Shown: positions 41,819 to 53,278, counted from the stretch's first letter. The stretch: 64,000 bases of DNA from Trematomus loennbergii (GCA_012861695.1 JAAOOA010000598.1:1-64000), one strand, 5' to 3'. Made by a program: numbers and translations. The notes: generated from the letters alone by a model not told the origin.

Positions 41819-42013
41819 TTACATGACGGTCCAGTCTCTTCCCAGCGTACGAACACCAGCGATGGGACAGGGTTTGGTCCGAACATTTATCCTTCCACTG
41901 GCTATTTTCAGGAGGATTCCCCTCTCCTCCAAGTTCCGCACTGCATGCTTGTGCTTAAGGTGTTTGTTCAATGCCAGATAGAAGAGTCTGCACACCGGGC
42001 ATTCAGATGACAT
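41819..42013 (-). CDS. C2H2-like zinc-finger exon (fragment)
   Basis: The start MSSECPVCRLFYLALNKHLK carries CX2C...HX3-5H spacing. It is followed by HKHAVRNLEERGILLKIASG and a second CPI...-type segment in which one Cys is not visible. A CAG acceptor-like site (TTTCAG) lies upstream of the ATG. The second finger's LDRHVKHDH is read one frame away, so this exon has a frame break near 41830. Confidence 0.5.
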   Translation of the reverse strand: MSSECPVCRLFYLALNKHLKHKHAVRNLEERGILLKIASGRINVRTKPCPIAGVRTLGRDWTVM

Positions 42014-42059
42014 CCTTACTGAAACACACACAATGAATTTGATCAAAATGATGTTATAG

Positions 42060-43140
42060 TTCTCCGTTTATATGCGTTAGCGTGAGCGGTGGTTGCGACA
42101 CTGGGTCCGATGCATCAATTCATGGTGCATGGACGAAGGGAAGTATTGGGTTACCACCGGGTCAGATGGTCCCACTCCGCACCAACGCGGGCTGGTGATG
42201 GCAACATTGGGTCCGATGCATCAATACATGGTGCCCCGACCATGAGAGGGTTTGGGGTACCCCGGAACCAGGCACCACCCCAGCAGGAAACGGGTTGTAT
42301 GGTCAAAGGAGGAAAGAGTGATAGAACCGGGGTAAAGCAAAGAAAGTGTCCGACAATAGTGACTTGTGAGGCGGCCAGAGAGTCTGTCATATCGGTCCTA
42401 TCCTCCAGGCAACGCTGTGGCCAAAACTGGGCTAAAAACTAAAACAAATTAAAAATATTCATCATGGGAAATTTGGGTGAAAATGAAAAAAGTACCCGGA
42501 AATAGTGCCTCATGACCCAGCGGGAGTCCCCTGTCGACTCCCCTGGCTTTCCTCCATGGGCGAAATGATCAAACTCAACTTTTGTGAGAACCGGAAAAGG
42601 GGTCAAAATGGGAAAATTGTACCCCAAAATAGTGCCTCATGACCCCGCAGGAGTCCCTTGTCGGACTCCCGTGACATTCCTCCATGGGCAAAATCATCAA
42701 ACTCAACTTTTGTGAGAACCAGGCAAAGGGTGAAAATGTAAATATTATGCCCCAAAATAGTGCTTCAAAATCGGGTAGAGTCACCTGCCAAGTGCCCTCC
42801 ATTCCTCCATGGCTCAAGTGTCCAACTTAAAGTATTTGGAGAACCAGGAAAATGTAAAAATTATGCCCCAAAATAGTGCTTCAAAATCGTGTGAGTCACC
42901 TGCCAAGTGCCCTCCATTCCTCCATGTCGAACTTAAAGTATTTGGAGAACCAGGCTGGGGGGTCTTGTGGCACAAAATTAGGCCCACTCAGAGTGCTTGG
43001 TGAGCGGATACATTCTTCCATGATTTGCAACAGCCGTTTTTTTTCTGAGTGCACCCAAAAACTGGGTTCGATTTCGTGCGGACGGTAGTCTGAAAAGTAT
43101 GGATGAATCTTTTTCACAGGGTAGGGGAAATGAAGCCTAG
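42060..43140. repeat. Degenerate tandem repeats (28 bp and about 150 bp)
   Basis: TGGGTCCGATGCATCAAT occurs twice at about 42103 and 42210. From 42440 to 43000 there are about five diverged 130-170-bp units sharing CCCCAAAATAGTGC, CATTCCTCCATGG and TTTGGAGAACCAGG. No gene is recognised. Confidence 0.7.
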
Positions 43141-43145
43141 GGACC

Positions 43146-43188
43146 TTTTCCCCTTCTCCGTTTCACCAACCATCGGAGAAGGGGAAAA
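43146..43188. repeat. 15-bp hairpin
   Basis: TTTTCCCCTTCTCCG and its exact inverse CGGAGAAGGGGAAAA are separated by 13 bases. Confidence 0.7.
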
Positions 43189-44273
43189 AACGGCCCTAAG
43201 CGCAAACACTGGGCCCCTTCTCCTGTTGGCACTCAGTCATTTTTGACAATTTTTCAAAACTTCATTTTTGATTATTTTAAGATATAATTAACCGTTTCTT
43301 CACTTTTTTTTGCTTTCCACGGGTGGGGGCGCCTAGCAGGCCACCTATGAGCACCCAAATTCGGCCTGGATCATCCAGGATTTGTGGGCTAAGCTCCATA
43401 AACTGACTAAATCACCCAGAGAGGTCACCTTTCTAGCCCAAATATATATAATACAAATACATTTAAATAGTAAAAGGTGCAATTGTGCTCTGCATTACCC
43501 GGAATTTTATTTTCATAGCCCCATGATTGTGATTAAAAATCATTTTCGTGGGAAAAAGTGTTAAAACGCCTGATTAAATTATATGCAGGACCCCAGTGAG
43601 CTCCAGACTATGTGCATTGTGTTGGGGAACCATATAAATGATAGAATAAATGCATTTAAATGCAAAAATAATGATTTAAAATCATTTAGGGGGACAATTG
43701 TGGAGAGGAGCCTGAAAATGACTCTGCAGCACCCCGGGTAACTACCAGTTCATCTGGTTTAAATGTGGTGGTGATAGTGGCATTAACTAGTACCCAGTAC
43801 TTGAGAGAACCAGGCTACAGCACATGTCTTTTCAACCAAGGAAAGAGTGCTCAAAACGTGGGTAAAGGTGTGTTAAACAGTGGGGTAACATGTTTCAAAT
43901 GACAGCAGAATAATGCTTGTTGGCAGGCTGACTCAGTTCACTTGTCTCCACACACACCCAGGGGGGGGGCGAAAGAGGACACATGACCCAGCAGTAAGTG
44001 CTCAAAAGGTGGTAAAGGTGTGTTAAACAGTGGGGTAACATTTCAATGACAGCACACTGCTGCTTGTTGGCAGGCTGACTCAGTTCACTTGTCTCACACA
44101 CACCCAGGGGGGGAAAGATAACACTTGTACCAAGGAAGAAGTGTTTGAAAGGCGGGGAAAAGTTGTTTGAAATAGTATAATACCTCCAGGGCGCATAACT
44201 GCACTTTACAAGCCAGAAATAATGTTTAAATGGTCGGGGAAAGTATTTTTAAATGTCGGAAGAGAGTTTAGCC
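43189..44273. repeat. Diverged repeats, no gene
   Basis: A unit of roughly 150 bp containing GGTAAAGGTGTGTTAAACAG, TTGGCAGGCTGACTCAGTTC and CACACCCAGGGGG occurs twice at about 43845-44120. The rest of this stretch is AT-rich with no coding evidence. Confidence 0.6.
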
Positions 44274-44378
44274 AGTCATTTTGCACGATACATTAACATT
44301 GACGCTCTCCTGAAAATGCACAGAATATGTGCATTTTCAGGAGAGCGTCAATGGTAAATGATATCGTGCAAAATGACT
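44274..44378. repeat. Long imperfect inverted repeat (about 50-bp arms)
   Basis: The left arm 44274-44322 (AGTCATTTTGCACGATA... to TGAAAATGCACA) pairs with the right arm 44328-44378 (TGTGCATTTTCAGGAGAGCG to GTGCAAAATGACT), with only a 5-base loop. Mismatches are limited to the ATACATTAAC/GGTAAATGATAT middle. It could form a cruciform or be the core of a fold-back MITE. Confidence 0.8.
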
Positions 44379-46165
44379 TACTAAAACCCCGGAATAAGTG
44401 TTTGAAAGGCGGGGAAAAGTTGTTTAAAATAGTCTGATACCTCCAGGGCGCATCACCAAAAATGTACAAGCCAGGGAAGGGCCTCAATCCCGGATACTTT
44501 AGGTCTGTCACTTAGGGTGACCGCACTACTCCGACGCTCCGAGAGCGGACGTCATTATTGTAAGGCACCTAAGACAGATAAGGATTCAAGTGTTTCTGCC
44601 CCCGGCAACATCAATAACATGTGTTTAAATGTGTGTTTTATTCACACACAAATGAGCATTTTTTTAAACCTGTGACTAAACAAAACTCTGAAACACCAAA
44701 TCAAACCTGGCAACCCGTTCTCATTAACAGCTGATCTGAAAAGCCTTAATTTTCATCCTGTTCAAAGTGTAATAATCTGCTTCATGAGACCATTTTAGAT
44801 AATGTGTTTATAATGAGTTTTTACTTTATTTTTATAATCATTTTTTATAATAATTTTTTATAATAATTTTTTAATCATGTAAATTCTATGTTTGCACATT
44901 TCTTTTGGCAGTCGCTGGAAAGTTGGAAATGAAGCTTTTATTTGTTATGTTCTTGCGGCTGTTTGCATCTTTATGAAGAATACTTTGTAAATTGTGATAA
45001 AGGATATTTATAATGTACAGTATATGTGCGACTCAAAGCTAAGGAATTCAACGTTCTCTTTTCCAGAACTCCTTTTCTCACTTTAAAGGGAAATAATGCA
45101 GCAGCTTTATTTTAATACTGAAATTAAAGATGTTTTTTGACTCGTGCTTCAGTGTCTATCTTATATTCAATTCATTATTAAAGCTTCTCTCAGATCTGGA
45201 GATCCTTTCTCTGTTTTAAACCTCTGACCAAATCTTAGAGGCAAGGCCGGATTAGTAGGAAAGTGAGCAAGTGAAAAGTTCGTACTAGCGTCTCGCTCTC
45301 ATGCTTTTAATTCACTTGGATTGCCACCTGTAGGAGCCATTTCATGGGTGTTGTTGGCATGTCAGTTTACTTTATTTATATTTATAATGCAATATTATTT
45401 AGAACACTTGGTGGCGGGGGTTAGCTGCACCGGGTGTATAAAGGGGGTCATAGGTCACGGGAAGAGCGAGGACACAGGAGGAAGAGCACCGATCTAACCA
45501 GCGAATGAACAGCCCGGCAGATGCTCAACATACTACAACCATTCACTCAGTAATGAAAGGTTTTTAGTTTTGATGGTAATAGAGACCTACAACAGTGTTG
45601 AGCTTGAAAGGACTTCATATTGAGTCATGTTCTATATGTACAGCGACCTGAGGACATATACGCAGGATCCTCATCCTCGTTGTGCTTGAGGACGGGGATC
45701 CTGCCATCTGCACGCTCGCCCTAACCTGCAAACAAATCAGTGACATTGTGAGCCAGCAGTCCTTTCAAGAGGAGGGCCACTTCAGCTGGCTGGACAGTTA
45801 GTTCAATAAGTGTCTCCCCCCCCCCCCCCGTAATGTGAAAAGTATGACAAGATAATACTCCTTGGAGTGACTTAGTGCACTCAAAAGGTCATTGACTAAG
45901 ACTAAGATCAGCTCAGTTGAAGTTTTGTTCATTTTCTGTCTGAATCATATTTGTCTTTTGACACTTCAATGCAGGCGTGGTGAACTGGAGAAACACTTCA
46001 GATGAGCACAAAGGGAAATACAGGAGGCCTACAGCATGTCAATGTGCAGCAGACTATAGTGCAGCAGTCTGCATGAAGACTGTGGTGCAGGCTACAGAGA
46101 AGAGGACGAAGAGGAATCCTTCAGGGTTTCTACTCCGAGGACCACTTCCCCGGGTTCTGCAGCTG
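44379..46165. other. Intergenic AT-rich sequence, no gene recognised
   Basis: There is no supported coding frame. The homopolymer TCCCCCCCCCCCCG lies near 45818. Short ORFs here lack domain or splice support. Confidence 0.5.
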
Positions 46166-47050
46166 GTGATGGAGACACAAGTCTGAGTGGTGATGGAGAC
46201 ACAAGTCTGAGTGGGGATGGAGACACAAGTCTGAGTGGTGATGGAGACACAAGTCTGAGTGGTGATGGAGACACAAGTCTGAGTGGGGATGGAGACACAA
46301 GTCTGAGTGGTGATGGAGACACAAGTCTGAGTGGTGATGGAGACACAAGTCTGAGTGGTGATGGAGACACAAGTCTGAGTGGTGATGGAGACACAAGTCT
46401 GAGTGGTGATGGAGACACAAGTCTTAGTATGATGGAGACACAAGTCTGAGTGGTGATGGAGACACAAGTCTGAGTGGTGATGGAGACACAAGTCTGAGGG
46501 TGATGGAGACACAAGTCTGAGTGGTGATGGAGACACAAGTCTGAGTATGATTGAGTCACAAGTCTGAGTGGTGATGGAGACACAAGTCTTAGTATTGATG
46601 GAGACACAAGTCTGAGTGGTGATGGAGACACAAGTCTGAGTGGTGATGGAGACACAAGTCTGAGGGGTGATGGAGACACAAGTCTGAGTGGTGATGGAGA
46701 CACAAGTCTGAGTAGTGATGAGTCACAAGTCTGAGTGGTGATGGAGACACAAGTCTGAGTGGTGATGGAGACACAAGTCTGAGTGGGGATGGAGACACAA
46801 GTCTGAGTGGTGATGGAGACACAAGTCTGAGTGGTGATGGAGACACAAGTCTGAGTGGTGATGGAGACACAAGTCTGAGTAGTGATGGAGACACAAGTCT
46901 GAGTGGTGATGGAGACACAAGTCTGAGTGGTGATGGAGACACAAGTCTGAGTGGTGATGGAGTCACAAGTCTGAGTGGTGATGGAGGCACAAGTCTGAGT
47001 GGTGATGGAGTCACAAGTCTGAGTGGTGATGGAGACACAAGTCTGAGCGG
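46166..47050. repeat. 24-bp minisatellite, about 37 units
   Basis: The unit contains GTGATGGAGACACAAGTCTG, then AGTG. Because 24 is a multiple of three and the unit lacks stops, long minus-strand frames (up to 328 codons of an 8-residue repeat CVSITTQT) appear. I consider them non-genic. Confidence 0.95.
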
Positions 47051-47229
47051 GTAGATCTTTTCTGAATGTGCCACACAACCCTCACTCTCCCTTCTGGCTG
47101 AGAGACAGAGACAGTTGGGCATCCAGCTCTCACCCTTCCTACCATCTGCACGTGTCTCACCCTTCCTACCATGATCACTTTTTGCATCTGAAATTGTCAG
47201 TGTTATTAACTGATAATGAATAATTACAT
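47051..47229. other. Short unique spacer
   Basis: Nothing recognised beyond a duplicated CTCACCCTTCCTACCAT at about 47130 and 47158. Confidence 0.4.
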
Positions 47230-47288
47230 GTTTTCAGTCGGGCTGTCAGTCGATTCAAATATTTAATCGCGATTAATCGCATGATTGT

Positions 47289-47924
47289 TGTTGTAGCAAA
47301 TACTATGGTGGTGGCTTAAAGCCCCCCCGCTACGCGCCGTTCGTTAGATGAGGCTGGTTATATTTAATAAAGAAAGGAATTCAAAACACCGGAATAAAGG
47401 TTATAACAATAATCTGATTTTACTGGTAAGAAAAAAAACACGTATACAAGTTTACAGAGTACTCCGGACTTTCAATTTCTACTGCGGTGCGATACAGGTA
47501 TCGGGACCAGACAGTCAGCAAACAGGAAGCATTTTACATGCAAAAACAACAGTATTCATATTCATATTTTGGGGCGGAGATGTGTTTACTCTTCCTTCCC
47601 ATTTTACTCCGAAGCGAATCAGAGAGTCCGTGGGGAGGAGCTGTGTGAGCTGCTCACTCCCACACAGTGAATCAGAGTTCTGGGAAAAAATATGTTTTCT
47701 TCTGAGCAGAGCGTGAGATTCTGAAGTTTCACAAGGGCAGAGTCAATCTTATCTCTGCACCGATATTCACTCCTTTACTTTCCCAAGGAATATTTCACAC
47801 AAACTATTCTTTCCCAGACAACCAAACATTGTACACAGATATATTGATGCCCAGAAAGAACCTTGAAAAGAATATGTGTGTGTGCTGGTGGAAGGAGGTG
47901 TATGTGTGTGTAACAGGATCTCTG
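47289..47924 (-). repeat. LTR copy 1
   Basis: It starts TGTTGTAGCAAATACTATGG, shared with copy 2 at 50843, and matches it until about AACAGGATCTCTG. On the minus strand it would be the 3' LTR. Copy 2 extends further right (to about 51660), so this LTR seems to have lost its U3 start. Confidence 0.65.
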
Positions 47925-48019
47925 TATAAAAATATACAAATCCCTTAAATTATGGGATAATAAAGCAAAGTCCAAAGTTCCTCAAAAAATTTATTGTTTA
48001 AAACAAAGTTCCACACCGG

Positions 48020-48590
48020 CTATATCACCTGTTTCAGCGGGAAGTGGAGTTCCCTGTGCCGTCTTGGTTTGCCGTGTCTTTGTTCCCCCAGCCCGCTGAC
48101 GGCGGCTTCTGGGCTGCCTGCTAGAGAGATGTCTTCTGGATTCTCCTCCTCCGGCCTGCTGATGGCGGCTTCCGGTTGATGCTGGAGAGATGTCTTCCCG
48201 ATCCTCCTCCTCCGGCCCGCTGATGGCGCTTCCGGGTCGACTGCTGGAGAGATGTCCTCCCGATCCTCCTCCTCCGGTCCGCTGATGACGCCTTCTGGGT
48301 CGACTTCCTTGACGAGGGCCAGATCTGTCCTGATGTCGTCTAAGGTCCTCGCAGGTGTTTTCCCGACCGCACACTGGCTCCAGTGGTACCAGTTGTCTCC
48401 CTTTCCTTCTAGGCGGACGGCGTGGGAGGTCCTTTGGGTCACTCGGTAGGGGCCGGAAAACCTGGGGTTGAGTCACTTAGGCCTGATGACTTTCAGCCAG
48501 ACGAACTCTGCTGTGTTGGCCTCGTGTTTCTCGGGTCCCCCTTTGGCGTCAGCAACCTGTGTGGAGAAGTCTCATACCAAGCCCTTAAGT
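48020..48590 (-). pseudogene. Retroviral-type integrase C-terminal remnant
   Basis: On the minus strand one frame reads a KVIRP motif followed by an in-frame stop, then a PRFSGPYRV-type segment and a W-Y-H-W-SQC end. This resembles the SH3-like C-terminal domain of retroviral integrase. It is followed by an acidic/basic 60-bp-type internal repeat (PEEEDREDIS). At least one stop and frame changes break it. No upstream catalytic core is recognised. Nothing suggests function. Confidence 0.55.
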
Positions 48591-48614
48591 TGCTGGAAAT
48601 ATGGTTTTGAACTC

Positions 48615-49035
48615 ATCTCTTCTACTTCTTTAGTGTTTATTGGCGGTTGGCAAACCAACTTGTAGGTGCATTACCGCCACCAACTGGACTGGAGTGTGGA
48701 CAAGAGACTATGCAGAAAACAATAAACAAAAGAAATAAAACAAAACCAACAAACAATCAAAACAAAATTTTAAAAAAGAACCAAAACTAGATTATTTTAA
48801 ATTTATCAATTTCTCTTAAAAACGTAATAATCTCACATACATATTGCCTGATGTTTTTCCTTAACAGCCCTGATAGCGACAAGTCATGGAATTTTGCTTT
48901 CTTCAGTGTCTGGAAAAGCACATCTCTCTGAGTACTATATTTCTTGCAAAGCAGTAAAGAGCCTGCTTCCTGTGCTTCTTTAAGAGTGTCATCTGTTACG
49001 GCGGGCAGCAAGTCAGTGGACTTCATGACGAGCAT
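48615..49035 (-). mobile_element. LINE 3' fragment nested in the LTR element
   Basis: It shares TGTTTATTGGCGGTTGGCAA and ATTACCGCCACCAACTGGAC with the copy at 27767-28032. It carries a longer coding stretch of 82 codons (MLVMKSTDLLPAVTDDT...) whose function I do not recognise. It is inserted inside the retroelement. Confidence 0.6.
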
Positions 49036-50842
49036 TTGGAACTGTCAACTCTGTCCAGTGTGATACTTATGTACATCAGTATTGACCTACATCCCCCCTT
49101 TTCTGAAATAGAATGCCGTTAACGGTGTTCTTATTTTCAGAAATATCGAGCCTTATATATCAGTTATTAAATATCAGTTATATATATATATTATTATTAC
49201 TTATATATCAGTCATTAAATATCAGCCTTCTTCCGGTCCCCCAGTTTGATCCCACTAACGATCAATCTCTCTGTTCTTCTCGTTCAAATTCTAAATATAA
49301 TATAATATACAATATGTCCAGCAGATGGAGCCAAACCTTAATTTATCATTAGTCTCTGTTTGTTTTGTGCCACACCCTGTTGGCCACCAGATGGTAGCAC
49401 CTGACCAGGAATGAGCTTCATTTCAGCCACAAATACTTCTGACTCCCTTTTTTGTCTCTCTGTTTGATTCCACTGAAAATCAATCTCTCAGTCTGTTCCC
49501 ATTGCTCGCGGAAACTTCCGGAAATTGGAACGTCTATATCACTCTTTTCAAACTCTCCTTCCATGATTGACTTGTTTCTATTATCTGACTATGTTGATAT
49601 GTGTTCACTTGTATTTATTTAATATACTGGACAATTCTTGTCTTTACTCTTAACGTCCTTATTGTATTTATTGGAATGCCCTGTCCGAAATTTAAAGTTG
49701 TCCAGCGTGAAGCAATGCAGAATATTGTTACACACCCTGTTCGCCACCAGAGGGCAGCAGCTGACCACGAATGAGCTTCCCCTGCTTGATGCAGAGTTTG
49801 CCTCCACACAACTCTAGTTTGCTATTTTCTCTCAATTATTACACAGATTTGACGTAACAAATCACACAGAGTTTATTCCCTTATACAGACTTCGTACTAT
49901 GAATTATATCTCTGTGTACTACTTCTTTTCTAAGTATGTACTGTGTACAGAGTGGTGTTCTTAAATTATGTTTGCAGTTTTACATATATTTATCCCCATA
50001 CAGTCAGGCTGATTTTTATTGTGCGATGTATATTTCAACAGATAGCGTGACTTCCTGAAGCAAGCTTCTACAACCCCCTTACGGCGGCTGCGGCTTCAGG
50101 CAAGGAGTCGGAACCCAGTCAACAAAATCTCTTTATCGTCACGTTTAATGAGCCTGATTAACCCCACAGCAAGAGTTGTGATGAGATTCGGTCGTTCCAA
50201 ATGGTTAGTTGGAAGTCGCGTATCCCTCCTCTCGTATCACCCACATATAACAATTCTAGCCATTTTCAAAGAGGGATTGCCCACTCGATTGTTATTCAAT
50301 AGGAAGTTCTTTGTAACAACCTTTTACCTACGAGACAACCGTATAGTCTGTACTTGATTTACGGGGACTTTAACCCATCTGTTTTTTTACGTCCTCGCAG
50401 TTCTATACATTTAAAGTACTACCAAGCAACCGTATAATCTTTACTTGATTTACGGGGATTTAACCCATCTGTTTTTTACGTACTTGCAGTCTTTCTCTAG
50501 TGAGTTAAGGCACGGGACTTAGCTACCCGCCTCTTACAAACACTTTGTGCCTTAGGTACAGGAATGCTCTACCTGACTCTAAGCACTTTCCCAACTAGAA
50601 TATGTATTGTATTTCCTACCGTGACTAAGAACACTGAGAACACCGCTGACAACTCTAAAATGTTGTAGTATAATCAATCACAGATTTTTGGTAGTCAAAA
50701 CAGGTGTCTGCTCACCTCTTGTATATGGCCATGGTTTAGTTGTCAACGGTGTCGAGGTGTCCTCCCCTGGACTGAATTCCGTCCGCTGGCTGTCGGTGTT
50801 CCTTTCTAGAGATCAGCACTCATCACGTCGCAGGTCACCATA
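49036..50842. other. Unrecognised interior of the LTR element
   Basis: It is AT-rich with small duplications: ACACCCTGTT(G/C)GCCACCAGA at 49373 and 49733, and ACTTGATTTACGGGGA at 50352 and 50443. No coding domain is visible. Confidence 0.45.
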
Positions 50843-51521
50843 ATTGTTGTAGCAAATACTATGGATGGTGGCTTAAAGCCCCCTCCGCTACGCGCCGTTC
50901 GTTAGATGAGGCTGGTTATATTTAATAAAGAAAGGAATTCAAAACACCGGAATAAAGGTTATAACAATAATGTGATTTTACTGGTAAGAAACAAAACACG
51001 TATACAAGTTTACAGAGTACTCTGGACTTCAGGTTTCTACTGCGGTGCGATACAGGTATCGGGACCAGCCAGTCAGCAAACAGGAAGCATTTTACATGCA
51101 AAAACAACAGTATTCATATTCATATTTTGGGGCGGAGATGGTCAACTTCTTCCTTCCCATTTTACTCCTAAGTGAATCAGAGAGTCCGTGGGGAGGAGCT
51201 GTGTGAGCTGCTCACTCCCCCAGGTGTTTTTACTGGTTGGATTCACTTCTGGTCGGGTCCAATACAGCGAATCAGAGTTCTGGGAAAAAGTATGTTTTCT
51301 TCTGAGCAGAGCGTGAGATTCGGAAGTACACAAGGACAGAGTCAATCTTATCTCTGCACCGATATTTACTCCTTTACTTTCCCAAGGAATATTTCACACA
51401 AACTATTCTTTCCCAGACAACCAAACATTGTACACAGATATATTGATGCCCAGAAAGAACCTTGAAAAGAATAGTGTGTGTGTGTGGAAGGAGGTGTATG
51501 TGTGTGTAACAGGATCTCTGG
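50843..51521 (-). repeat. LTR copy 2
   Basis: TGTTGTAGCAAATACTATGG begins the copy. It contains a 30-bp segment (GTGTTTTTACTGGTTGGATT at about 51224) absent in copy 1. Otherwise it matches closely, so divergence between the LTRs appears low. Confidence 0.65.
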
Positions 51522-51918
51522 GTCAGTGAGTTGTAAGTGAGAAGACAATATCTATATATGTGATTACTTAAGACAGTTCAAACAATACATGTTCACTAAA
51601 ATACACTTCAAAATAATACATGTTTACTTCAATACAGTTTAGAACCATATCAGTTTACTTTATTGTCCATAGTTAATCGCGATTAATCGCAAATTAATCG
51701 CACATTTTTTATCTGTTCTAAATGTACCTTAGAGGGATATTTTTCAAGTTTGTAATACTCTTATCAACATATGAGTGGACAAATATGCTTTATATGTTTG
51801 TGTATTATCATTTGAACAATGACAAATATTCTCATGAATATTAAACACAACAACCTGAACATTACAAATATTCGCCTCAATTCAACCTGGAACCTCTCTC
51901 ATACAATAATACAACCCA

Positions 51919-52513
51919 GTGTCACGGCATTTCGTGCTATAGTCACGAAATTAATTTAATCTATTGATTCGTGTTCACCAACACGATTTTTGCATTTCTT
52001 TCGTGTCACACAGAACGATTTTAAAAGCAATGTATTTCTATTGGTAGTATGTTTCGTGCCTGCACCACGTCTTTTTGTCCGGTCCGGTCTTGGAAGACCA
52101 GAAGCTGTGTGGTTCATAAAAACATGTTCTTACTCAATATCTTACCCTAAGCCTAACCCTTTTATTTTAAATTGTATAATGTCTGAGTTTTTTTGCCGTC
52201 CGCAAGGAAAATAAATGTCTCAGAGCCTCAGAATACTGACATCTGTATTTTATGTCATCTCTTTTCCTTCTAATTTGTTATTATTTGGTGCAGGCACGAA
52301 ACATACTACCAATAGAAATACATTGCTTCTAAAATCGTTCTGTGTCAGAATACTGAAATCTGTATTTTTTAAATCTGTTTTTCCTTCTAATTTGTTATTA
52401 TTTACATTGCTTTTAAAATCGTTCTGTGTGACACGAAAAAAATGGCGAAATCGTGTTGGTGAACACGAATCAATAGATTAATTTCGTGACTATAACACGA
52501 AATGCCGTGAGAC
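51919..52513. mobile_element. Fold-back element with long inverted repeats
   Basis: TCACGGCATTTCGTG at 51920 is mirrored by CACGAAATGCCGTGA at 52496-52511. The arms extend about 130 bp through ATTCGTGTTCACCAACACGA and GAACGATTTTAAAAGCAATG, each found inverted on the other side. The interior has a second inverted pair (TGGTAGTATGTTTCGTGCC). It has no coding sequence. It lies inside the hAT-like element. Confidence 0.75.
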
Positions 52514-52536
52514 TGTGTTGAATAATACAATACAAA

Positions 52537-52552
52537 GTGTGTGTGTGTGTGT

Positions 52553-52636
<84 letters not shown>

Positions 52637-52646
52637 TGTGGTGAAT
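52537..52646. repeat. GT microsatellite
   Basis: About 110 bp of GTGTGTGTGTGT with single GGTGTG interruptions. Confidence 0.95.
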
Positions 52647-53196
52647 TGGAGACACTGTGATGGATCGTTGGAGCTATGTGCAGCTCAAGGCATATATGCG
52701 CGAACGGGAGCTGCCTGGACGCTGCAATCATGTTGCGCGTACTATCCGTGCTGAGTGTGCTGACTTTTCGTACAATGTCCCACTGTCTGGCTACCTGCAT
52801 AAAGTCAAGTGCTCGGCGCAGTTGTCGGCGAAATGTCGCTCCTCTGTTTTCATTGAAACTGCTCCTTATATCCGTTAGCGCAGCTAGCTAGCACCAGATG
52901 CTAACAACAACAACAACATGTAAGGTGTGCCTTTCTCGCCCCACACATACACACACCCTCCCGGTCCTCCCGATGGCCAGTCCGGGCCTGCCGGTGAGCG
53001 TGGAAGTGTGGTCTGCCACAAGTGGGCGGCAGGAGCGGGGCTGTCAGCATCAGCTTGTAGATGGTATTTTAAACTCGATGCGCTCTGAAACTACGGGGCG
53101 GCCGAGGACAAAAAATACACATGCGTTAATCGCGTTAAAATAATTAGTGGCGTTAATTTTTTTTTGCGTTAACGCGTTGTTAACTTGACAGCCCTA
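52647..53196 (+). other. Right portion of the hAT-like element
   Basis: A frame with MDRWSYVQLKAYMREREL begins here but has stops. No transposase domain (BED or hATC) is recognised. Confidence 0.4.
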
Positions 53197-53204
53197 GTTT
53201 TCAG

Positions 53205-53278
53205 TTAAGCTTGGTACTGCACACTGAATCGCGTTGTACTTGTGCAATGACAATAAAGATATCCTATCCTATCCTTCC
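53205..53278 (+). mobile_element. Short LINE 3' tail
   Basis: TTGTACTTGTGCAATGACAA is followed by TAAAGATATCCTATCCTATCC, a 5-bp-type tail repeat like those at LINE 3' ends. Confidence 0.45.

Larger units (their letters stand above)
39290..42013 (-). pseudogene. Fragmented C2H2 zinc-finger plus tyrosine-recombinase (Crypton-like) gene
   Basis: Minus-strand pieces line up as one protein: C2H2-like fingers (42013-41819), a linker with coiled-coil-like Leu/Lys/Glu content (41815-41336), a 56-bp minisatellite, then an N-terminal core-binding-like region (40557-40186) and a recombinase catalytic region (40225-39496). At least five one- or two-base frame changes separate them, e.g. at a GGGG run near 40213, near 39745, and near the final FYANAP at about 39502. 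An acidic Ser-rich tail (SDGETSEEG) follows in another frame. Tyrosine recombinases of this kind mobilise Crypton elements and have been domesticated in vertebrates. It is either decayed or affected by sequence errors. I do not know a specific symbol. Confidence 0.55.
47287..51665 (-). mobile_element. Degraded LTR retroelement (endogenous retrovirus-like)
   Basis: Two direct repeats of about 640-680 bp (47289-47924 and 50843-51521) flank a minus-strand integrase C-terminal remnant. The ATTGT at both outer edges could be a 5-bp duplication within the interrupted hAT sequence. Internal sequence is largely unrecognisable; gag, protease and RT are not seen. A LINE fragment sits inside (48615-49035). 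I infer a heavily deleted, non-functional provirus. Confidence 0.6.
47238..53196. mobile_element. hAT-like element interrupted by a retroelement and a fold-back element
   Basis: GTTTTCAG occurs at 47230-47237 and 53197-53204 (perfect 8-bp duplication). The ends are T(C/A)GGGCTGTCA inverted. Subterminal ATTAATCGCGATTAATCGCA is split: it occurs at 47265-47281 and resumes at 51675. The body also carries AACGCGTTAACGC at the right end. No intact transposase. Nested inside are the LTR element (about 47287-51665) and a fold-back (51919-52513). Confidence 0.75.

Noticed and set aside
46092..47122. 328-codon minus-strand frame with 8-residue repeats
   Set aside because: The 24-bp unit preserves frame and lacks stops. 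There is no signal, domain or splice context, and several frames are equally open.
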